Shown here piece by piece: positions 53,038 to 61,842 of a stretch of 64,000 nt of DNA (position 1 is its first letter; each line of letters begins with the position of its first letter). The stretch comes from Streptomyces odontomachi (GTDB lineage: Bacteria > Actinomycetota > Actinomycetes > Streptomycetales > Streptomycetaceae). Where the stretch lies: positions 558,001 to 622,000 of the forward strand of contig NZ_JAMJWG010000002.1 of assembly GCF_024435355.1 (NCBI RefSeq). Direction: 5' to 3'. Made by a program: the position numbers and the translations under genes. The notes beneath the pieces are model-generated. The model was given only the letters and a program-made list of their open reading frames with translations. It did not search any database and was not told the DNA's origin.

Positions 53038-53912
53038 CGTTCCACCGCCCTGGCCCGTAGCTCCAGACCTCGGCGCACATGGGGCAGGTCGTCGTCCAGC
53101 CAGTACGCGTCGTCCTCGGTGACGACGAGCAGCTCCTCGAACTTCACCCCGACGTCCCGGAACCCGATGTGCGGCTCGACCGCCCACAGGCCGGGGGTCG
53201 GTGCGTGCCGGGAGGCGCGGCCGTCGGCCCACAGCGGGGAGCGGCCCGCCATCCGCTCGTGGACGAGCTCGCGGCCGAGGGTCTGCAAGGTGCGGACGCC
53301 GAAGCCGAAGAGGTTCACCCCGGCGGGCAGCCGCTGCGGGGGCATCCGGGTCACCTGGTGGCCGATGACCCGGCCCGGGTAGACCTTGTGCCGGTTGTCG
53401 TAGCCGTGTTCGGCGATCTGTGCGTCGACGGCCGCGTACACCTCGTCGAGGGTGCGGCGTTGGCGGACGAGGTCGACGATCAGCTCACGGTAGTCGAGCA
53501 GGTCGGTGGCGATGCGGTCCCAGATGCGGTGGTGGCCGAGCACGCCGCCGTAGCCGATGTCGGCGGTGTAACCGTCCACGATGGGGGCGCAGTCCAGCAC
53601 GTACGGCATGCCCGGCCGCAGCTTGCGCCGGGTGGCGAAGAACTGGAGCGGGGTGCGGAAGTGCCGGAACGCGGTGCGGTCGCCGAACCAGGCGAAGGGC
53701 ACGTGGAAGAAGTCCTGCACGCCCTCGGCGACCAGTTCCTTGCGCAGCCGGGCGGCCGCCTGGCGCTCGGTGACGCCGGGTTCGAGCCAGTCGGCGACGC
53801 TCTGGGTGCAGCGGTAGGCCAGTTGCTGGAGCTCGCGGAAGCGGTCCAGGTCCTGCTGGTCGAACGGGAATGCGGGTGGCGCGCCGCGGGGCCGGGCGTT
53901 GGTCGTACGCAT
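53034..53912 (-). CDS. M24-family metallopeptidase-like protein
   Basis: This 292-residue pita-bread fold protein has DCAPIVDGYTADIGYGG, GRVIGHQV, LWAVEPHIGF and KFEELLVV, supplying Asp, His and Glu metal ligands in M24 order. It is related to aminopeptidase P/Xaa-Pro families. In this operon context its substrate may not be a peptide. It lies 42 bp after the reductase gene. Confidence 0.82.
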   Translation of the reverse strand: MRTTNARPRGAPPAFPFDQQDLDRFRELQQLAYRCTQSVADWLEPGVTERQAAARLRKELVAEGVQDFFHVPFAWFGDRTAFRHFRTPLQFFATRRKLRPGMPYVLDCAPIVDGYTADIGYGGVLGHHRIWDRIATDLLDYRELIVDLVRQRRTLDEVYAAVDAQIAEHGYDNRHKVYPGRVIGHQVTRMPPQRLPAGVNLFGFGVRTLQTLGRELVHERMAGRSPLWADGRASRHAPTPGLWAVEPHIGFRDVGVKFEELLVVTEDDAYWLDDDLPHVRRGLELRARAVER

Positions 53913-53954
53913 GGGGGTGGGGTCTCGCCTTCGTCGCGTGGTAACGGCAGGTGG

Positions 53955-55043
53955 TCAGACGTCCAGTTCGAGGCAGGCACCGTCGTCGGCGCGGGAGACG
54001 CACACGAGCATGTCGCCGGCGGCCCGCTGGGCATCGGTGAGCTTGTGGTCGCGATGGTCGACGGCGCCGGAGAGCACGCGGAGCCTGCACACCCCGCAGA
54101 ACCCCTGCCGGCAGGAGTAAGGGGTGGCCGGTTCCGCGGCGCGCAGTACCTCGAGCGCGCTGCGGTCGGCGGGCACGGGGAGCTCCCTGCCGTCGCGCAG
54201 CCGGAGCGTGAAGGGCCGCGCGTCGACGAGGGGCGGGGCGGTGAAGCGTTCGAAGTGCAGTGCGGTGGCGGCGCTGCCGGGGAACGCCCGTTGCAGCGCG
54301 TCGAGCATCGGCGCGGGTCCGCAGGCGTAGACGGCGGCGCCCTGCGGAGCGCGGGCGAGCAGCTCGGCGGCGTCCGGGACGCCGCCCTCGTCGTCGGCGA
54401 GGACCTCGACGCGCCCCGGGTGCCGTCGGGCGAGCGTGTCGACCTCCTCGGCGAGGGGCAGGGAGTCACGGGTGCGGCCGGTGTGGACGAGCGTCCAGTC
54501 GAGCCCGTGCCAGGCGGCCTCGCGGGCCATGGGCAGGACGGGGGTCACGCCGATGCCGCCCGCGATGAGCAGCACCCGCGGCTCGCGGGCGAACGGGAAG
54601 GCGTTGCGGGGACCGGCGACCGCGACCCGGCTGCCCTCCGCCAGCTCCCGGTGCACCTCGGCCGATCCGCCCCCGCCGTCGGGGACCAGCCGGACCGCGA
54701 CCCGGTACGCGTACCGGTCGGCCGGGTCACCGCACAGCGAGTACTGCCGGCGGCGCCCCGACGGCAGCTCGAGGTCGAGGTGCGCGCCCGGCTGCCACCG
54801 CGGCAGCATTCCGCCGTCCGGCGCGACGAGGCGCAGCGCCACCGCGTCCGGGGCGACCGACGCTCGCCTTGCGACGGTGAGTTCGCGGGGCCGATCGTCC
54901 TCGGGCGGTCTCGGCCGGCGGTCCCTGCGGGTGGCCAGCGGAACGTACCAGGAGCTGAACCGGTCGAGGCCGGCCAGGAACCGGTCCGGGCGGTCCCGGC
55001 CGTACAGGTCGGGCGGCGGGGTCGGTCGGGGCGACGTGGGCAT
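53955..55043 (-). CDS. PDR/VanB-type ferredoxin reductase
   Basis: This 362-residue protein has a flavin-binding barrel (RQYSLCGDPAD), an NAD domain (LLIAGGIGVTPVLPMAREA, VYACGPAPMLDAL) and a C-terminal plant-type [2Fe-2S] ferredoxin (YSCRQGFCGVCRLRVL and a final Cys in MLVCVSRA). It delivers electrons from NAD(P)H to an oxygenase, possibly the diiron-like protein encoded just upstream. AGGAG precedes ATG 55043. Confidence 0.87.
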   Translation of the reverse strand: MPTSPRPTPPPDLYGRDRPDRFLAGLDRFSSWYVPLATRRDRRPRPPEDDRPRELTVARRASVAPDAVALRLVAPDGGMLPRWQPGAHLDLELPSGRRRQYSLCGDPADRYAYRVAVRLVPDGGGGSAEVHRELAEGSRVAVAGPRNAFPFAREPRVLLIAGGIGVTPVLPMAREAAWHGLDWTLVHTGRTRDSLPLAEEVDTLARRHPGRVEVLADDEGGVPDAAELLARAPQGAAVYACGPAPMLDALQRAFPGSAATALHFERFTAPPLVDARPFTLRLRDGRELPVPADRSALEVLRAAEPATPYSCRQGFCGVCRLRVLSGAVDHRDHKLTDAQRAAGDMLVCVSRADDGACLELDV

Positions 55044-55063
55044 GCGGCTCTCCTGCGGCAGCG

Positions 55064-55942
55064 TCAGTGGGCGGCGGCGCGGGCGGCGGGCGAGGCGCCG
55101 AGGTAGGCGACGGCCTGCCGCGTCGAGCCCTCCTGGCTGGGGTGGTAGCCGGGGCTGAAGTAACGCAGTACGGAGCCGACGAGCTTCACCAGGTCCGGCA
55201 GCAGCCCCTTGTGGGCGGCCCGCGCCGCGTCCCGCCAGCCGGCCTTCGTCCCGGGGGCCGGCTCGGGGTCGACGGCCATCAGGTACCTGGTCCCGCGTAC
55301 CCACAGCCGAGCCAGGGTCACGGTGGCGATGACCATGGGGCGGATGCGGCGCGTATAGCTCCGGTCGAGGTGGCGCAGCAGGTCGAACGCGACGCTGCGG
55401 TGCTCGACCTCCTCCGCACCGTGCCAGCGCAGCAGGTCGAGCATCGTCGGGTCGGCGCCCGCGCGGTCCAGCGCGTCGGCGTTGAGGATCCAGTCGCCGA
55501 GGAAGGCGGTGAAGTGCTCGATGCCGGCGATGATCGCGACCCGTTCGATCAGGTACTGGCGCTGCCGGCGGCGGCCGATGCCCGGCTTGTCGCCGAGGAC
55601 GTGGTGGAAGAGGTACTCGACCTGGGCGACGTACGGGGCGATGGGCACGTTCCTGGCGACCAGGTGGTCGAGCACGCCTTGGTGGGCCTCGGCGTGCACG
55701 GCCTCCTGGCCGGTGAAGCCGAGGACGCGGGCGCGCAGCTCCTCGTCCGTGATCAGCGGCAGGGTCTGCCGGAAGACCCTCACGAACCAGCGCTCCCCCT
55801 CGGGGAGCAGCAGGTGCAGCACGTTGATCACATGGGTGGCCATGGGCTCGCGGGGGATCCAGTGCAAGGGGAGGTCGTCCCAGTCGAACCGGACATCGCG
55901 AGGTGTCAGTACCAGGTCATCGTGCTCGTCCGTCTTCTTCAT
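55064..55942 (-). CDS. Metal-dependent hydrolase family protein, diiron-like
   Basis: This 292-residue helical protein matches the PF10118-type family: LPLHWIPREPMATHVINVLHLLLPEGERWF. Metal-binding helices include GQEAVHAEAHQGVLD, GIEHFTAF and GAEEVEHRSVAFDLL, supplying Glu and ExxH residues as in ferritin-like diiron proteins. It could be an oxygenase served by the reductase gene 20 bp downstream. First gene of the operon controlled from the TetR palindrome. Confidence 0.75.
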   Translation of the reverse strand: MKKTDEHDDLVLTPRDVRFDWDDLPLHWIPREPMATHVINVLHLLLPEGERWFVRVFRQTLPLITDEELRARVLGFTGQEAVHAEAHQGVLDHLVARNVPIAPYVAQVEYLFHHVLGDKPGIGRRRQRQYLIERVAIIAGIEHFTAFLGDWILNADALDRAGADPTMLDLLRWHGAEEVEHRSVAFDLLRHLDRSYTRRIRPMVIATVTLARLWVRGTRYLMAVDPEPAPGTKAGWRDAARAAHKGLLPDLVKLVGSVLRYFSPGYHPSQEGSTRQAVAYLGASPAARAAAH

Positions 55943-55983
55943 GACAGCTCCCGGGCAGGGGCAGGCAGCCGGCGCCCCGCTTA

Positions 55984-56025
55984 TTGATGGTTACTCAACA
56001 GTATGGAGTGTTGAGTTCCTGTCAA
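55984..56025. promoter_or_regulatory. TetR-type operator/promoter between divergent genes
   Basis: Perfect arms ACTCAACA (55993-56000) and TGTTGAGT (56009-56016) are separated by 8 bp, inside a longer imperfect palindrome starting TTGA and ending TCAA. On the minus strand TTGACA (complement of 56020-56025) followed by TACTGT about 16 bp later forms a promoter reading into 55942. The palindrome overlaps it, so bound repressor would block transcription. Confidence 0.7.
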
Positions 56026-56037
56026 TAGACTGAGCGC

Positions 56038-56679
56038 ATGGCTCGCCCGACTTCCCGATCCCGCATGCTCCCGACCGAGCGACAGGCCCACATCCTCGCC
56101 GCCGCCCGGCGCATCCTCGCGGACCGGCCGATCGAGGACATCTCCGTGGAGGCCGTCGCCTCCGAGGCAGGGGTGTCGCCCGGCCTGCTGTTCCACTACT
56201 TCGGCTCGCAGCGCAAGTTCCGCCAGGCGGTGCTGGAGATGGCGGCCGCCGAACTGCTGGCGCACGTACGCCCCGACCCGGAGCTGAGCCCCGCGGAGCA
56301 GCTCCACACCGGCATCGAGACGTTCATCGACTACGTCTCCCGGTTCCCGACGATCTACCAGGCGGTGACCCGCCTGAACCACGGTGCCGACGTCCGCGCC
56401 CTGCACACCAGCGCGCGGACCGCGATCGGCGCATGGATCCTCGAGGCGATCGCCGGTACGGGGGCGGACCTGACCCCCGCGATGCGGCTGACGGTGACGG
56501 CGTGGTTGGCGTACATGGAAGAGGCGGTCCTGGGGTGGCTGGCGACGCCGGACATCAGCAAGGAGGAGCTGGCGGGGATGTGCGAGCGCAGCTTCTACCT
56601 GCTGACGCGGGCGGCGCTGGACGACGAGCAACGGTGGGCGGAGATCGAGGCCGCACTGGGGAAGCAACCCTCGGACTGA
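56038..56679 (+). CDS. TetR-family repressor, divergent
   Basis: This 213-residue protein has helix-turn-helix VEAVASEAGVSPGLLFHYFGSQRKF (about 37-61) and a helical ligand domain. It is divergent from the 55942-51271 operon, with the palindrome in the 95-bp gap, so it very probably represses that operon and itself. The ligand is unknown, probably lipophilic. Confidence 0.88.
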   Translation: MARPTSRSRMLPTERQAHILAAARRILADRPIEDISVEAVASEAGVSPGLLFHYFGSQRKFRQAVLEMAAAELLAHVRPDPELSPAEQLHTGIETFIDYVSRFPTIYQAVTRLNHGADVRALHTSARTAIGAWILEAIAGTGADLTPAMRLTVTAWLAYMEEAVLGWLATPDISKEELAGMCERSFYLLTRAALDDEQRWAEIEAALGKQPSD

Positions 56680-56709
56680 CGCGGCCGCCGCACCGGCCGA
56701 GGAGAGGTC

Positions 56710-57726
56710 CTAGCGAAGCGTGGCCGGCACGTCGGCGGAGTCGCCGATCGAGACGAGGTACCGGGCGTACGCCTTGACGTTGGACTTGGTGACGAGCTTG
56801 CCCTGCAAGGTCTCCTCTTCCGTCACCTTCTTGCCGTCGAGGACCTTTCCGGCGAGGCCGACGACCTTCTGGCCGAGGGCGTAGGGCGACTCGGCGTTGG
56901 TGCCGTACATCGTGCCGGCCTGGATCGCGGCGAGGGCGTCGGCTATGCCGTCGTTGCCGACCAGCCGGACCTTTCCGGTGAGGTTGCGGGCCTTGAGGGC
57001 GGCGAGGGCGCCCATCGCCATCTCGTCGTTGGCCGCGTAGACGCCGTCGATGTCGGGATGGGCCTGGAGGGTGTTGGTCATGACGTCGAGTGCCTTGGCC
57101 CGGTCGAAGTCGGCGGCGTGCTTGGCGACGGTCCTGATGTGCGGGTACTTGGCGATCTCCTCCTCGAAGCCCTTGCTGCGGTCCTGGGCGACGTTGGTGC
57201 CGAGCAGCCCCTGGATCTCGACGATCGTGCCCTTCTTGCCGAGGGACGTGGCGAGCGCGTCGGCGGCGTTGCGGCCTGCCTGGATCGCGTCGTAGCCGAT
57301 GAAGCAGGACAGGGTGCCGCCCTGGGGCTTGCGGTCGAAGGCCATGACGGGGATGTGGGCGCCGTTGGCCTGCTTGACGGACGCCGTCGCCGACGTGCTG
57401 CTGACCGGGTCGATGATCAGGGCGCCGACCTGCTTGGAGACGGCGGTGGTGGCCAGGTTGAGGGCGGTGGCGTCGGAGTTGTTGGCGTTCTCCACGCTGA
57501 GCTTCACCCCGGACGTGGCCGCCTGGGACTTGGCGCCTTTCCCGACGCTGACGAAGAACGGGTTGTTCATGGTGCTCATGATCAAGGTGGCGGTCTTCTT
57601 CCCGGACGCCTTACCGGACGAGGTGCCGGAGCTTCCGTCCTGGGTGCCTCGGCTGCAACCGGTCAGGGCGAGCGCGGTGGCGGCGGCGAGGACGGCGGCC
57701 GTCCGCGCGGTACGGATGACGGGCAT
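56710..57726 (-). CDS. rbsB: Ribose ABC transporter substrate-binding lipoprotein
   Basis: This 338-residue protein has a lipoprotein signal with lipobox ALTGC. The type I sugar-binding fold shows IMSTMNNPFFVSVGKGA, ALIIDPVSST, DGVYAANDEMAMGALAAL and GNDGIADALAAI. It captures ribose or a related sugar outside the cell. Last gene of the rbs operon, converging with the tetR gene. Confidence 0.87.
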   Translation of the reverse strand: MPVIRTARTAAVLAAATALALTGCSRGTQDGSSGTSSGKASGKKTATLIMSTMNNPFFVSVGKGAKSQAATSGVKLSVENANNSDATALNLATTAVSKQVGALIIDPVSSTSATASVKQANGAHIPVMAFDRKPQGGTLSCFIGYDAIQAGRNAADALATSLGKKGTIVEIQGLLGTNVAQDRSKGFEEEIAKYPHIRTVAKHAADFDRAKALDVMTNTLQAHPDIDGVYAANDEMAMGALAALKARNLTGKVRLVGNDGIADALAAIQAGTMYGTNAESPYALGQKVVGLAGKVLDGKKVTEEETLQGKLVTKSNVKAYARYLVSIGDSADVPATLR

Positions 57727-57738
57727 GGTGGGGCTCCT

Positions 57739-58773
57739 TCAGGGGGTGTGACGCGTGGCGGGGACGGTGGCGGAGGTGGGGGCGGTGTCCGTCGCCGGGG
57801 GTTCGGCGGGCAGGGGCGGCTTGCGCCAGGCGACCATGGCCCGCAGGGCGTCGACGTTGCGGTCGAGGAAGACGGCCAGCAGGATGACCACGCCCTTGAC
57901 GACGCTCTGGAGGAACGGGGAGACGTCGAGCAGGTTCATGCCGTTGTCGATGACGCCGAGGACCAGGGCCCCGATCAGGGTGCCGATCAGCTTGCCCCGG
58001 CCACCGGCGAGGCTGGTGCCGCCGATGATGACGGCGGCGATCGACTCCAGCTCCAGGCCGGTTCCGGCGGTGGGCTCGGCGGTCGACAGGCGGGCCGTGA
58101 GGATGAAGCCGCCGACGGCCGACAGGAGCCCGCTGATCACGAAGGCGAGGATCTTGATCCGCTGGGTGCGGATGCCGGAGAGCCGAGCCGCCTCCAGGTT
58201 GTCACCGGTCGCGTAGACGAAGCGGCCGAAGCCGGTACGCGCCAGCAGCACGCCGAAGACCGCGTACCCGGCCAGCATCAGCCACACGGGGAGCGGGATG
58301 CCGGCCACGTACTCCTGCCCGATGCCCTGGAAGTCGTAGTCGCCGGCGGCGACCGGGTTGCCGTCGGTCAGCTGGAGGGACATCCCGGACAGGATGGACA
58401 GCATGGCCAGCGTGGCGATGAAGGACGGCATCCGGGTCCTGGTGACCAGCAGCCCGTTGACCAGGCCGACGACCGCGCCCACGCCGAGTCCCGACGCCAG
58501 GGCGGGCAGCAGTCCGTGGTCGCGCAGGACGAGGGCCGTCACCACGGCGGTGAAACCGAGGGTGGCGCCGACGGACAGGTCGATCTCGGCCAGGATGATG
58601 ACGTACGTCTGCCCGACGGCCAGCAGCGCGACGACCGAGGTGGCCAGGCCCACGTTCAGCAGGTTGGTGCTGGTCAGGAAGACCGGTGAGGCGATGCTCA
58701 GGACCACGCCCACCAGCAGCAGCATCCAGACCGCCCGCAGTTGACGGGCCACGGACTTCAGGACGGGGCTCAT
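57739..58773 (-). CDS. rbsC: Ribose ABC transporter permease
   Basis: This 344-residue inner-membrane protein has about 8-10 helices and the BPD_transp_2 signatures ILAEIDLSVGATLGFTAVV and VIIGGTSLAGGRGKLIGTLIGAL. It forms the sugar channel with RbsA. It overlaps rbsA by 4 bp. Confidence 0.88.
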   Translation of the reverse strand: MSPVLKSVARQLRAVWMLLLVGVVLSIASPVFLTSTNLLNVGLATSVVALLAVGQTYVIILAEIDLSVGATLGFTAVVTALVLRDHGLLPALASGLGVGAVVGLVNGLLVTRTRMPSFIATLAMLSILSGMSLQLTDGNPVAAGDYDFQGIGQEYVAGIPLPVWLMLAGYAVFGVLLARTGFGRFVYATGDNLEAARLSGIRTQRIKILAFVISGLLSAVGGFILTARLSTAEPTAGTGLELESIAAVIIGGTSLAGGRGKLIGTLIGALVLGVIDNGMNLLDVSPFLQSVVKGVVILLAVFLDRNVDALRAMVAWRKPPLPAEPPATDTAPTSATVPATRHTP

Positions 58774-60269
58774 GCGGCACCTACCAATGCGTGTTCCAGG
58801 ACGGTCTGCTCGTTGAGGCGGTCGCCGGCCAGCTCTGCCACCAGCCGCCCCTGGCGCATGACGACCGCGCGGTCGGACATGGCGACGAGTTCGGGGAGGT
58901 CGGAACTGACCAGGACGACCGCGACCCCGTCCGCGGTGAGCTGGTTGATGATGCGGTAGATCTCGGTCTTCGCGCCGACGTCCACCCCCCGGGTGGGCTC
59001 GTCCATGAGCAGCACCCGGGGCCCGGTCAGGACCCACTTGGCGAACAGCGCCTTCTGCTGGTTGCCGCCGGACAGCGACGCCATCGCGGCCTCGGGCGAC
59101 GGGGCGCGCACGCGCAGCGTCGACATGGCCTCGTCGCAGGCCGCCCGCTCGCGGCCGCGCCGTACGAGATCCACCGGACCGGTGTGCCGGCGCAGCGTGG
59201 CCAGGGAGATGTTGGCCTCCACCGACATGTCCGGGCACAGGCCCTCCGCCTGCCGATCGGGGGTGATGTAGGCGATGCGGCAGGCGATGGCGTCCTGGAT
59301 GCGGCGCAGCGACACCGGAGCGCCGTCGACCTCGACCGTCCCGGTGGTGAGCGGCTCCAGGCCGAACAGCGCGCGCAGCAGGCTGTTGCGGCCACAGCCG
59401 ACCACACCGCCGACCCCCAGGACCTCTCCCGCACGGACATCGAGGTCGACGCCCTGGAAGGTGGCCCCGGACCCGGCGCCCCGGACCCGCAGGACGATCT
59501 CGTCCCTGGTGTTGCGCTCCTTGGGGTAGAAGTCGTCCACCGTCTTGCCGACCATGGCCGCGACGACCTGCGCCGGGCCGGTGCGCACGGTCGGCGAGTC
59601 CAGGGCGACCAGGCCGTCGCGCAGGACGACGACACGGTCGGCGAGCTCGAAGATCTCGTCGAGGCGGTGGCTGATGTAGAGGACGGACACACCCTGCTCC
59701 CTCAACCGCCGTACCTGCCGGAAGAGCTGCTCCGACTCGCGCTCGTCGAGGGCCGCCGTGGGCTCGTCGAGGATGAGCAGTCGCAGGTCGTGGGAGGTGG
59801 CCTTGGCGATCTCGACCATCTGCTGTTCGGCGATCCCGAACGTGCCGACGGGCCTGGACACGTCGATGTCGGCCATGCCGAGCTCGGCGAGGGCCGACCG
59901 GGCTTCGCGGGCCATCCGCCTCCTGGAGACCAGCACGCGTCCGAAGCGCCGCTCGCGGTCGAGGACGTGGATGTTCTCGGCGACCGTCAGATGCGGAAAG
60001 AGGTTCTGGCGGAACTCCTGGTAGATGACCTCGATGCCGCGCGCCATCGCCGCCTGCGGGTTCTTGAGGGTCACGGGCTCGCCGTCGATGACGACCTGCC
60101 CGGAGTCCGGCTGGCCGGCGCCCGAGACGACCCGGGTGAGCGTGGACTTCCCGGCCCCGTTCTCCCCGGCCAGGGCCACGACCTCGCCCGGACCGACCTC
60201 GAAAGTGATGCCGCGCAGCACCCTGTTCTCTCCGAAGGACTTGGTGACGTCCTGGAGGCGTAGCCTCAT
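58770..60269 (-). CDS. rbsA: Ribose ABC transporter double ATPase
   Basis: This 499-residue protein has two nucleotide-binding domains. The first has Walker A GENGAGKST and Walker B LLILDEPTAAL. The second has the degenerate Walker A-like GVVGCGRNS, ABC signature LSGGNQQK and LLMDEPTRGVD. This asymmetry is usual for RbsA/MglA/XylG. Confidence 0.9.
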   Translation of the reverse strand: MRLRLQDVTKSFGENRVLRGITFEVGPGEVVALAGENGAGKSTLTRVVSGAGQPDSGQVVIDGEPVTLKNPQAAMARGIEVIYQEFRQNLFPHLTVAENIHVLDRERRFGRVLVSRRRMAREARSALAELGMADIDVSRPVGTFGIAEQQMVEIAKATSHDLRLLILDEPTAALDERESEQLFRQVRRLREQGVSVLYISHRLDEIFELADRVVVLRDGLVALDSPTVRTGPAQVVAAMVGKTVDDFYPKERNTRDEIVLRVRGAGSGATFQGVDLDVRAGEVLGVGGVVGCGRNSLLRALFGLEPLTTGTVEVDGAPVSLRRIQDAIACRIAYITPDRQAEGLCPDMSVEANISLATLRRHTGPVDLVRRGRERAACDEAMSTLRVRAPSPEAAMASLSGGNQQKALFAKWVLTGPRVLLMDEPTRGVDVGAKTEIYRIINQLTADGVAVVLVSSDLPELVAMSDRAVVMRQGRLVAELAGDRLNEQTVLEHALVGAA

Positions 60270-60279
60270 GCCTGGCTCC

Positions 60280-60684
60280 TCAGTACACGACGCCCGCCGT
60301 GAGCAGCACGTTCGCGTACGGGGTGAACTCCCCGGAGCGGACGGCGGCCCGTGCGGTGGCGGTCGCCTGCTTGAAGGTGGTGTGGGGTGCGAAGCGCAGG
60401 GCCACCCCCTGTGCGGCGAACCGCCTCTCGATCTCGACGAGCATCTGCGGGCTCGCCTCCTTGATCTCCTCCGACAGGAGCACGTCCTCCACCGCGACCT
60501 CGGCCAGGATCACGTCGAGCAGGTCCAGGAAGCGCGGCAGGTTCTCGGCGATGGCCAGGTCCACCCGCTCCACGCCCGGCGGGACGGGCAGGCCGGCGTC
60601 GGTGACGACGAGCCGGTCGGTGTGGCCGAGCTCGGAGATGACCCGGGCGAGCTGCCCGTTGAGCGTTCCTCTGTTGCGCCTCAC
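60280..60684 (-). CDS. rbsD: D-ribose pyranase
   Basis: This 134-residue protein starts RRNRGTLNGQLARVISELGHTD with the conserved His. It continues DAGLPVPPGVERVDLAI and ends PYANVLLTAGVVY, as in RbsD. It interconverts beta-pyranose and furanose ribose for the kinase. GTG start overlapping rbsK by 4 bp. Confidence 0.9.
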   Translation of the reverse strand: MRRNRGTLNGQLARVISELGHTDRLVVTDAGLPVPPGVERVDLAIAENLPRFLDLLDVILAEVAVEDVLLSEEIKEASPQMLVEIERRFAAQGVALRFAPHTTFKQATATARAAVRSGEFTPYANVLLTAGVVY

Positions 60685-61664
60685 GAGGCGGCTCCTTCCA
60701 GGTCGGTCGTGGCATCGGTGGTGGCGGACCCGGTCGCGGAGCCGGCGGAGGCGAGCAGGGCGCGGACCGCGGCCAGGTCCGGGAGCGAGGGACTCGCCCC
60801 GGGGCGGAGGGTGGCCAGGGCGCCGGCCGCCATGCCCTGTCGCAGGGCGACGTCGGTGTCCAGGCCGGCGGCGAGTGCCGCTCCGAGCGCGCCGGTGAAG
60901 GCGTCGCCGGCCGCCGTGGTGTCGACGGGGGTGACGGGGAAGGCCGCAAAGTGCTGGACCCGTTCCGCGGTGACCGAGACTGCCCCGGCCCCGCCGAGGG
61001 TGATCAGCGCGTGCCGCACACCCCGGTCGAGGAACCAGTGGCCGGCCCGCCCGGCGGCCTCGGGTCCGTCCACTTCGATGCCGGTCAGGGCGGTGGCCTC
61101 GCTCTCGTTGGGGGTGACGAGGTCCACGTGCGCCCAGACGTCGTCGGGCAGCGGCTGGGCCGGAGCCGGATCGAGCACCACGGTGAAGCCCGCCTCGGCA
61201 CCCGCCCGCGCGGCGTGGCAGGTGACCTCGGCCGGGATCTCCAGCTGGAGCAACATGACGCCGGTGCGGTCCCGGGTCCCGGCGATGCTCGCGTCCACCA
61301 TGTCGGTCGTCAGGGCGGCATTGGCCAGCGGTGTGATGACGATGTCGTTCTCACCGGAGGCGTCGACCCGGATGTGGGCGACACCGGTGCGCTCGGGGAG
61401 CGTACGGACCTCGGAGGTCTGTACGCCGTGTGCGCGCAGGCCGTCCAGCACGGTGCCCCGGAAGAGGTCGTCTCCGACGCAGCCGACCATCCAGGTGGGC
61501 GCGCCCGCACGGGCGGCGGCGACGGCCTGGTTGGCCCCCTTGCCGCCGAGGACGAGGGTGAAGTCGTCCCCCAGCACCGTTTCGCCGGGTCGTGGCAGGC
61601 GTCTGCTGAACGCGGTGACGTCCGCCGTGATGCTGCCGACGACGAGAACACCAGTCCGGGGCAT
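60681..61664 (-). CDS. rbsK: Ribokinase
   Basis: This 327-residue PfkB-family kinase has GSITADVTAF, LGGKGANQAVAAARAG, VTPNESEA and the catalytic-base motif DTTAAGDAFTGALG. It phosphorylates ribose at O5. First gene of rbsK-D-A-C-B, 178 bp after the lacI-type gene. Confidence 0.9.
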   Translation of the reverse strand: MPRTGVLVVGSITADVTAFSRRLPRPGETVLGDDFTLVLGGKGANQAVAAARAGAPTWMVGCVGDDLFRGTVLDGLRAHGVQTSEVRTLPERTGVAHIRVDASGENDIVITPLANAALTTDMVDASIAGTRDRTGVMLLQLEIPAEVTCHAARAGAEAGFTVVLDPAPAQPLPDDVWAHVDLVTPNESEATALTGIEVDGPEAAGRAGHWFLDRGVRHALITLGGAGAVSVTAERVQHFAAFPVTPVDTTAAGDAFTGALGAALAAGLDTDVALRQGMAAGALATLRPGASPSLPDLAAVRALLASAGSATGSATTDATTDLEGAAS

Positions 61665-61842
61665 CCCGGTCCTCCTCCTGTTGTGGGCATCGGTGGGGAA
61701 GGGAACGGCCGCGTGGCCGTGCCCTGCGGAGTTGCGCCTGTGGGGAGTCGTGTGTGCGGGCAGGTGTGCGTGCCGGACTCGCGCCCGTGTCTTGGTGCGT
61801 CGAGCCTGGTCGGATCGGTCCCGGCCGGGTGCCGGACCCGGG

